From positions 372,001 through 436,000 of the forward strand of contig JAJSSI010000012.1 in the NCBI GenBank assembly GCA_031841125.1: a stretch of DNA of 64,000 nt, written 5' to 3'. Made by a program: the position numbers and the translations under genes. The number at the start of each line of letters is the position of its first letter. Positions within the stretch are counted from its first letter, which is position 1. This DNA comes from Acanthococcus lagerstroemiae. Taxonomy: Eukaryota; Arthropoda; Insecta; Hemiptera; Eriococcidae. Below, in pieces: positions 56,840-64,000 of the stretch. The notes below the pieces were generated by a model. It was not told the DNA's origin. It searched no databases and saw nothing but the letters and a program-made list of their open reading frames with translations.

Positions 56840-57199
56840 CTACTGATAACCTTCTTTCGGGGTCACGAAGCCTCGCCATAAAAATGTATCCTTTAGTGAA
56901 TGAAATCCACTCTCGTCAATAGCAGGTGCGGCAGAATCACCCAGCGCCACATTCTCATTGGTAGCATTATTAGTATTTGTACCTGAGTCCAGTAACGAGA
57001 AATACAGCTCACGGAGGGCTTCACCGCAGTAGAACAGCAATTTGGCCTTTCTAATAGCAGGAGAAGTCACATTCTCGGCCATGAAATACAGTTCCAACTC
57101 GCAAATCCATTTGGGCCAGTCTAGTGCCGACATGGCAGACTTAACCGGGAATGGACGAACTGGAGTTCGCAATAAGCTACCCATCATCCTTGTTGCCAC
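56840..57199 (-). CDS. Gag-like N-terminal exon
   Basis: A 119-residue frame with ALDWPKWICELELYFMAENV and KAKLLFYCGEALRELYFSLL. This recalls the capsid pattern W-x-x-W-x-x-x-(F/L)E-x-Y ... K-x-x-x-LL-x-x-x-GE-x-x-x-x-Y of Ty3/gypsy gag and of genes derived from it. The frame ends at a TAG, and an overlapping frame (56595-56879) continues without known motifs. It could be a gag remnant or the first exon of the gene downstream. Confidence 0.4.
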   Translation of the reverse strand: MATRMMGSLLRTPVRPFPVKSAMSALDWPKWICELELYFMAENVTSPAIRKAKLLFYCGEALRELYFSLLDSGTNTNNATNENVALGDSAAPAIDESGFHSLKDTFLWRGFVTPKEGYQ

Positions 57200-57383
57200 T
57201 TATAACATTTGAACGTGAAACAAAACTCTTTTAATTAAAGAATTACCAACAACGACAGTACATTCTTCACATTGTCGCTAACACAACAACAACAACACGA
57301 GCGAGCACAATAAACACGTCTTTAGATAATGATGTCACCGTTGGTCGGTTACTAGTAGGTTACTACAAGGCCATGTACCGGTA

Positions 57384-57552
57384 GGGCTCTATAGTTTCAC
57401 CTTGGTATACTAAGCCGCCATTTTGGTTCATACTGCGCCCGTGGATGCCGAATCCGACTATGCGGAGCGTAACGCGTAGTCAATTCGGCATCAACGGGCG
57501 CAGAACAAACCAAAATGGTGGCTTAGTATACCCAGGTGAAACTATAGAGCCA
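57384..57552. mobile_element. Palindromic foldback MITE, 169 bp
   Basis: Almost the whole element is one inverted repeat with arms of about 80 bp. It runs from GGGCTCTATAGTTTCACC at the left to GGTGAAACTATAGAGCCA at the right, with TA on both sides (57382-57383 and 57553-57554). The arms differ at a few positions. RNA from it would form a long hairpin. Confidence 0.92.
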
Positions 57553-57554
57553 TA

Positions 57555-58364
57555 GTACTGGCTGCGGATCCGAAGAATTGCTTGGAGAAAAAGATCGATG
57601 AATATCCTTGCATCACACTCTAGGACAGATACATGAGCATGCTAGCTTTTCATAAGTTGGCGGATGGGATCCAACAAAACTAAAAGTGGAAAAAAAGGTG
57701 GGGACTCAGTAGCCTACTAACAAAACGGTAAATATTTTTGCCGCATACATTTACATCTTGAGATGTGAAGAAATACCTACAACAGAACATGAAGCAAATT
57801 AGAAATCATGCTGTCAAGAAATACATTCCGCTGCATAATCCAAGACTAAAAATTGCAAACAAGTTGAAATCTTGTGGCCCAGCTTCCTCAAACCCCTTGG
57901 ATTAGAATCAACATTCATAGCAAATGAGAACCAATAACTCGGGGAACCCCTACTTTTCACACCTAATGCAGGGTTTCAAATTCTTTCCCATTTTTCCCCT
58001 TAATTGGGTATTTTGATACCCACTATGGAGATGTGTAGCAGATTTTTATTGTACCTACCCGTTGGATGTGTCAAATCGGAAAAACAATATTTGAAATCAG
58101 CGACCTAAAAAACCTCCTTTTTAATGTTTTGTTTGATAAGTCATACCACTTTGATTCTGGGTGGATTTTTCCCAATTAGTGCCCCAAAAAGAAATTAATA
58201 TAAACGTTTTTAATTTTATTATAAATTCATCACAAGTTCAATTTTGGTAAATAGTATTGCTTAATTTTAGGTTTACTAAAATGATTTAAATAGTATATTT
58301 GAATCACAGAATAGAAGAATACAAAATCAACATTATTTGGATCCTTTTATAATACATTTTGAAT
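57555..58364. other. Spacer, no gene seen
   Basis: AT-rich sequence between the palindromic MITE and the last exon of the Sae2-like gene. Confidence 0.5.
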
Positions 58365-59218
58365 TTAGTTGGAGTCAGTATCAGAGAACGTAGGTTTAAA
58401 AAAGTTTGGAGGAGTTGCAGGGCAAACATATTTGTATCTATGGCGCGAGCTTTGATCAATCAGTTTCAAGAGATCATCATAAAATCCTTTACAGCAGTAG
58501 CATGACTGTCCGGGCAGTATTCGTAAAGCACTCTTTTTCCGGACTGGATCCCTCATGTATGCATACGGTGGACTTTTTGAGGGGATTTCAGCTGAGTAAT
58601 TTGATCTCTGCTTCTTAACAGGTGTATTAATCTGCTGATTCATCAGGTCTCTGAATGGCTTTCTTTTTGAATGAATGCTTCAGGTAAGTGCATTTAAGGT
58701 ATCAATATTACCTGTATTTTCACTGGCAGGGACGTCGGGTGCATCAATATCTGCATTAGTGTCTACATTTTCATATAACTGTACGGCATTGTCCCCTACA
58801 CCTGGGTCTGCTGTAGTTATAGTTGAAACAGTAGTAATTTCTTGTGCTTTTGTATCTACAAAATAACAAAATGAGCATTCAAAATGTGATGATTTGTTAG
58901 ATATACAGGAAATGGGTTTCAATTAATCTATGGCATAAAAGAATACGCTCCTAACCTTCTATGTAGTTCCAAGTAATTTCATAACCATCGGGAGTACTCT
59001 TATACATGCCAAATCTTACTTCATTTGCTGCAATATTGATAGAAATAGAACAGTATGAATTTTTCCAATAAATAATGAATAGGAGGAGTAATGCATAAGG
59101 TAGAGATAACAATTAACAAAACAAGTCTAAAGAATGTAACTTACTTCTTGCATTATGCACCAGGATACGTGTGCGGTTTGCATTATATACGTGCTCACCC
59201 ATAATTCTTGTGACTAAG
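58365..59218 (-). CDS. Spliced gene with CtIP/Sae2-like C-terminal domain
   Basis: The last exon (58365 to about 58690) ends with PPYAYMRDPVRKKSALRILP, then CYCCKGFY, SSRHRYKY and TPPNFFKPTFSDT. This order (P-P-Y-x-Y ... VRKK-x-x-R ... LPG-x-x-C-x-x-C-x-x-FY ... S-RHR ... TP-x-x-F) matches the C-terminal domain of CtIP/Sae2/Ctp1, which activates MRN/MRX in DNA end resection. The family zinc-site Cys before RHR is Ser here. Upstream exons 59145-59218 (LVTRIMGEHVYNANRTR), 58956-59027 and about 58721-58855 join in phase. A TGA near 58682 lies between them and the domain in the same frame, so either another splice site is used or this is a pseudogene. Confidence 0.6.
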
Positions 59219-59411
59219 CTGCAGTTGTTGTTTAAGTTGGCAAATTAAATAAAATTGAAGCAGGCAAAAGTACTAATTTAATTTCTGAACTGCACATTAC
59301 ATCATTGTTCTCCAACATGCGAACCTTATCAATTCTAAAAACCTAAATATACAATACAGTGTTGCCACTATTCACAGCATCCTCTCGCCTCTCAAACTAG
59401 TCTCGAAGTCA
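59219..59411. other. Spacer or intron
   Basis: Intron or upstream sequence of the previous gene; no coding motif. Confidence 0.4.
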
Positions 59412-59543
59412 CGCTGGTTTAGCCACGGTATGACAAGGGCGTAAGAATCGACAGTTTCTTACTACTGTTCCTAGTTGCGCTGGTTTAGCCATCAAGGTAT
59501 GACGAGGGCGTAAGAATCGATGGTTTCTTACTACTGTTCCACC
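59412..59543. repeat. 66-bp tandem repeat, two units
   Basis: CGCTGGTTTAGCCA starts at 59412 and 59478. Both units continue with TATGAC(A/G)AGGGCGTAAGAATCGA and TTTCTTACTACTGTTCC. It abuts the truncated 3' end of Copia-C. Confidence 0.88.
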
Positions 59544-59599
59544 TTTCTCCTTTTCAACAACAAAGGAGCAACATGCTGGCCCAACTTCTCGTACTGTCG

Positions 59600-62500
59600 C
59601 AGGCTACCACTGCTCATCTTCTGGGTTTTCTTACTGCCTCGGTTTCTGATAACCAAAACAAATCTGATTTGCCTATTGCAAAAAGAACAAAACAGGATGA
59701 CAAAGTGCATTTAAAGCATGTGCATAGAGGTGGTTCCATGCTCAAAATATCAGGATGAAGCAGTTGATAGGCTGTATCGGCGTAACCCACCAAGATTGTT
59801 CGTATTCCACTGAAGGAGAATTTAGATTCAGGTGTTTGCTGAACCTTGACATAACTGAGACAGCCGAATTGTCGCATTTGTTCCAGGTGACAATGCACAT
59901 GTGGCGCAAATCTTTGTAATGGTACTTCGTATTATATCGTTCTATGAGGCGTACGATTATAAGCCTGCACTGCAGCAGTCACAGCAAGATCCCACATCGT
60001 TTTAGGTAGTTTGGAGTCAAACATCAAGCACCTGACCTTATTCTGAAGAGTCCGATTGAACCGTTCAGAGACTCCAGAATGTTGTGGCGTATCAGGCCCT
60101 GAGTTTTGTCGTTCCGCTCCTTCTTTTCGTAAAAGTTCTGACATCATACTTCCCATGTATTCTGTCCCCTGGTCGGATCTTAGGTAACAAAATTTCGCGT
60201 CTGTACCTAGAAGGTTTCTAGCGCTTTGTAAAAACGCTTCTAGGCATTAGCTTGTTTGATCTTTTGTTATCATTGTGTGTACTAAAGCCAAGCGCGAGTA
60301 GTCGTCAATGAATGAGGCAATATAGACCTTCCTACCTGGATAAGAGGGAGGAGAGATCTTCCCCATCACATCAGAGTGGATTATCTGAAGCGGTTTCGTA
60401 GCTTGCCAACGTTCGCTCTTAAAAGGAAGTCGTTCCATCTTCGCTAGCGCACAAATTTCACAGTCCAAAATAGTCTCATTAAGAGTGACTTTCTTAGGAA
60501 TTTCCCCAGTACGTTGCAGCATTTGTAAGTAGCGTAAAGACGCATGCCCAAATCTAGAGTGCCAAATCAGTCCTTTGTTTTTGAAATTGGGAAATGGTTT
60601 GTTCCAGTCCGAGTTAGTTTGCAATTCTTTGTTAAGGTCTGTCGTTTCTAACTCGTCAATGTTGACAACCTTGCGGTCAGTAATAGTTGCTGTAAAATTG
60701 GATTCGAGCACGAGAAAGTTGGGGGCTTGTTCGTTTTTCTTATTGTCGGGGGTTTCTTTGATAATTTTGCTATCGTCCTTCTCGTCTTGGTTTTCCTTTT
60801 TGTGTTCGTTGTCCCCCAAGTCCTCCTGTTCTCCCTCTGAACCTAATACATCCCAAATTGGACTATCACGATCACTATCTCCCTCTAATCATTTTAACTG
60901 TTGACTGGCGCTTTGTAATTTACTTTTGTAGTCCGTTGTTTCTCCTTCTTCTGTCGTTTCTACTAGATAGGCATTGCTGTGGTACTTTTTATACATCGTT
61001 TTAGTAGGTTCATCGTTCATTCGTATTTCAAATTCAACTAGCCAGACCGGTCGTTTATAGATTCCTCGTACTATCATTTTGTTTGAGGCTTGGTCGAAAA
61101 ACCGTAGCTCTCTATTGTCCAGGTAAATCCCCAATCCTTCATCCACAAAGTGTCTGAGAGACAGAAGATTTCTACTCAAGTCATTAGAAGCAATTACATT
61201 TGTCAGGATTAGTCGTCGTTTTGCATTCGTATTTGAAACTAACACCAAGTCACCTAGACCTTTGATTCTTAGGTCTGCACTTCGTTATCTATTAGCACTT
61301 TATATATAGCTGTCGTCACCTGTCTCAAAATTGTCCAGAACTAGGCAAGAGTTTACCATATGATCAGACGCACCTGTGTCGGCCACAAATTTAATTGTGT
61401 TTGAATAGTCAGAGTCTTTTGTTATAATTGTTTTGTCGTTATAAGTTTCAAAATTTGAACTAGCAGTTGTTTGAAGATACATACCTGACTTGTCCTGTGG
61501 TTTCTGCGCCTGCTTCTTCTTATTACCAGAACTTCCTGCCTTTCCCTGTCCTTTGCCCTGGTTCTTGTTCTTGACCTTTTTCTTGTCGTTTTTCTTTTTG
61601 TTATTAGTTGGTTTCTTTTCATTTTTCTTAGGTTTGCCTTTAAACTGAATAGTTTTAACATACCCTCGTCCACGTCCTCGTGCTGCCCGGTTCTTGTCCT
61701 TGTTCTTTCATTGCCTGCACTGCTCGGCTGTGTGGGTCGCCATCGCGCCACATTTGTAACACTTAATGAGCCCCGAGTTGACGTATTTACAGTCCTCGGT
61801 CCAGTGGCCTGCCTTGCCACAGATATAACATGTTCCCTCGACGAGCATGGTAGCTGGCTTTGTTGGATCCTTTGTGGCGTAAGTTTTCGTTGGTTCCCTC
61901 TTAAGGTCGTTTTCCGCCTGTAACAGCATAGTTTTGAGTTCATCAACTGTTAGATAAACACCTGTCGTTCTATAGTGGAGCCAGTAGGAAGCATGCATAT
62001 AGCTGCAGTTACTAATTATTGCATCGTAATAAGCTCTGCGTAGAGTAGCTTTGTCTAGTTTATTGACGTTAGGTAGATTCTTATGCCTTTGGACTATGTC
62101 ATCAAACCTTACGTTGAAGGCCGAAGCGGGTTCTTGAGCTGGTTCATACTTCAAATGGTAAAGTTCACCAAGAACTGAACTATAAATCAGCTGTCGTTAA
62201 GTTGACTAGTTTGGCATGGTAGGCTTCGTCTGTTCGTGTGGTGATTATGTCACAAACCAGTCCCTGTCGTGTTTCTTTTTCCAACTCATTGAATAGTCTT
62301 CGAGGCGCAACCATCCTGTCAATGACGTCTAATAGGCCTTTTGCCCTGAGCTCTAATTTCAAGTTAGTTACCCAAAAGTTGTAAACAGTCTTAGGACTAA
62401 GCTTGTAATCTCGTTTTATGGGATCCCTAAAGTAAAGATTCCAGTTCGTTTCATTTTCTGAGTTTCCATTTCGTGGGGTTTCAGTGGGCAAAACTATCGT

Positions 62501-63250
62501 CCTCAGTGTCGTCGTAGGTCTAGCGTTAGTCGTTGTAGGCATCGCTTTAGAACTTTCATTCGGTCATTTAGCTAATGCATACTCCCTACTGCGGGTAGTT
62601 TCGGCACCTTCAGAAGTACTATTGTTATAACTCACATTCGTTAGGCGATCGAGCAACTTTTCGTTCAGACGTGCAAAAGATTCCAGCATCGCGGCCGTTC
62701 TACCTGCAATCTCCCTCTGCTGCTGGAGTCCTTCCAATTGCATCTTCGTCATCTCTCGTTGTTCACATTGGGCGCTCAAAACTGAGTTAATCATAGTTTG
62801 GATCCACTCTTTTGAATCCTCATATTCTTCGCCCCTTGTGATTGTCATCGTTCCTGGAGAAAGATATGGATTAGATCTTTTACCAACCTCAGGCCAATTT
62901 CTCAGACTTGTTTTACATTGTACAGGCTTACCTCGTTCTGCTGTTGCTTGTCGGCGTCGCAATTTAAACCTAGACACATAGTCTTTGTTCATTTGCGCCA
63001 TCGATAGTCCTGCCTGTTCTGTCGTTGTGGTTGTTGCGTTTCTTGCGACAGCCAGAGCGGATTCAATCGCATCATTGTCACATAAAATGGCGTCTTCATC
63101 TTAAGTTTCAATTGTTTCTTCGCTGGAAAAATCCATTTGCTCTTCATGAATTTGCACCATCGTCACATTCGTAATGCTTTCATTGACTGTCGTTGTTTCC
63201 GGGGTGGAAGGCTGTGCAGCAATTTGAGTCGCCGCAGCGGGCACCAATAC
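59600..63250 (-). mobile_element. Copia-C, truncated Copia-like element
   Basis: Gag with zinc knuckles, protease and integrase are present on minus in Copia order. RT and RNase H are missing because similarity stops near 59600. No LTR pair was found. The coding runs up to about 63250 on the right, where a 5' leader or LTR would be expected. Confidence 0.8.
59614..63250 (-). pseudogene. Copia-C gag-protease-integrase with several in-frame stops
   Basis: From right to left: a long N-terminal leader region (63001 down to 62564 open, similarity-free but in frame with upstream sequence); gag core (62180-62542 and 61708-62154); two knuckles, CYICGKAGHWTEDC and CYKCGAMATHTAEQC (the second with spacing C-x2-C-x5-H-x4-C); a Lys-rich linker; protease VADTGASDHMVN; GAG-pre-integrase IWHSRFGHASLRYL; integrase core ([31 protein letters not shown]). 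One frame covers most of it, interrupted by stops near 63095, 62563, 61706, 60887, 60245 and 59930. One frameshift lies near 62170, and a disturbed stretch lies near 61270-61300. It is decayed but little rearranged. Confidence 0.85.
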
Positions 63251-63259
63251 CCAATTGTC

Positions 63260-64000
63260 GTTGATCTGATCTGTGGAACCAGACCATAAAAACAGTCACT
63301 TGTTTGCACAGTTAGTAAAAAAAACACAATATTGGATCTTCGACATGACATTTCATTTTTTGTTTTACTTTGGGAAAAACATCTGCACGTGTATCCAAGG
63401 AACATCACATATTCACAGCGTACAGGCGCAATTGAGTTTTGGAATAAACAACAACCGCAAAAAGAACCCAAATCCCACTCATTTGGACAGAATCTACGGC
63501 CTCCAATTTAATTTTTCAAAATTTCAGAAACGCAGTTTCGAGTGAGTTTTCCCAATAATGAAATAAGTACTGGAACAACACGGATACTTAATTCCAAAAA
63601 CCAAGAAGTGAGACGTAGTTAATTAAGCACTGGGACAACACGGATGCAAAATCACTTTCAATCACACGTGTTGACTCCCTTTTAGCCCGATGGGAACATG
63701 GACCACGTTCGTGATATGAAAATTAATTCACTTTTGTTTTATTGAGTTTTCACTCGTTCCCTTTAGTCGTTATAAAATTTCCTTTTCGTTTTCGTTTTTT
63801 TGGTCTGTACCGTCCGGGTTTTTGAAAGCGCGGCTAGTATCAAAATTTTCAAAAATAAGTTCGGGAACCTCAAGTATGTCTGAGGTTAGAGTCCACTAAT
63901 CAAAATTAAGACGATATGCCAGACACACGTGTGGCTAATTTAGATCAGCGTTTCGGTTAACCAAGGTCTTCGAAATCAATACACCTTCCCGATGTAAGAC
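63260..64000. other. Right flank, possible Copia-C leader or LTR
   Basis: No gene supported. A 20-bp phrase (TACTGGAACAACACGGAT and CACTGGGACAACACGGAT) occurs twice, at about 63570 and 63630. The Copia-C 5' LTR may lie here, but the 3' LTR needed to prove it is missing. Confidence 0.4.

Overview
This window looks like transposon-dense, AT-rich animal DNA, most likely from an arthropod. The reasons are GT-AG introns, LTR retrotransposons of three superfamilies (Copia, Ty3/gypsy, BEL/Pao), a CR1/Jockey-type LINE, a MADF-BESS companion gene inside a PIF/Harbinger element, and many pogo/Tc1-type TA-inserting DNA transposons. I see no bacterial-type operon, no CRISPR array, and no rRNA or tRNA gene. 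Most of the 64 kb is mobile DNA, much of it nested.

Layout, left to right. 0.4-5.4 kb: complete Copia element (Copia-A, minus strand) with two 191-bp LTRs differing at one base and a GAGAT target duplication. 5.4-12 kb: older broken Copia (Copia-B, minus), interrupted at 6.06-8.06 kb by sequence carrying inverted clusters of CACTACGATGGA. 12.1-12.7 kb: pogo transposase tail, beside 12.7-16.2 kb: a PIF/Harbinger element with 50-bp TIRs and TAA target duplication. It holds a transposase gene on plus and a complete, spliced MADF-BESS gene on minus lying partly inside the transposase intron. 16.6 kb: MULE-like scrap. 16.9-20.0 kb: internally deleted Ty3/gypsy element. 20-31 kb: poorly explained sequence with relict spliced genes, a BEL/Pao fragment, hAT transposase exons and a pogo fragment, ending in a hAT-type MITE. 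32.1-40.9 kb: a Tc1/IS630-type element split by a LINE whose two ORFs are both open. 41.9-44.0 kb: a pogo element whose transposase region ends in a PHD finger. 45-48.6 kb: three TIR-bounded non-autonomous elements, one nested in another. 48.9-49.8 kb: an unrecognised three-exon gene. 49.9-54.9 kb: a pogo element with a second Tc1-type element nested in it. 55-59.2 kb: a MITE, an unrecognised spliced gene, a gag-like exon, a palindromic MITE and a spliced gene ending in a CtIP/Sae2-like C-terminal domain. 59.4-63.3 kb: a decayed Copia (Copia-C, minus) with two zinc knuckles.

How the parts work together: most genes serve transposition of their own element (gag/protease/integrase/RT for LTR elements, DDE transposases acting on TIRs and subterminal repeats, LINE ORF1/ORF2 for target-primed reverse transcription). 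The nesting gives relative ages: the LINE is younger than the Tc1-type element it splits, the 50.2-52.4 kb element is younger than its pogo host, and the Harbinger lies directly beside a pogo tail. The best candidates for non-transposon genes are the three-exon gene at 48.9-49.8 kb and the CtIP/Sae2-like gene at 58.4-59.2 kb. All family names come from motif recognition by eye; no database search was run.
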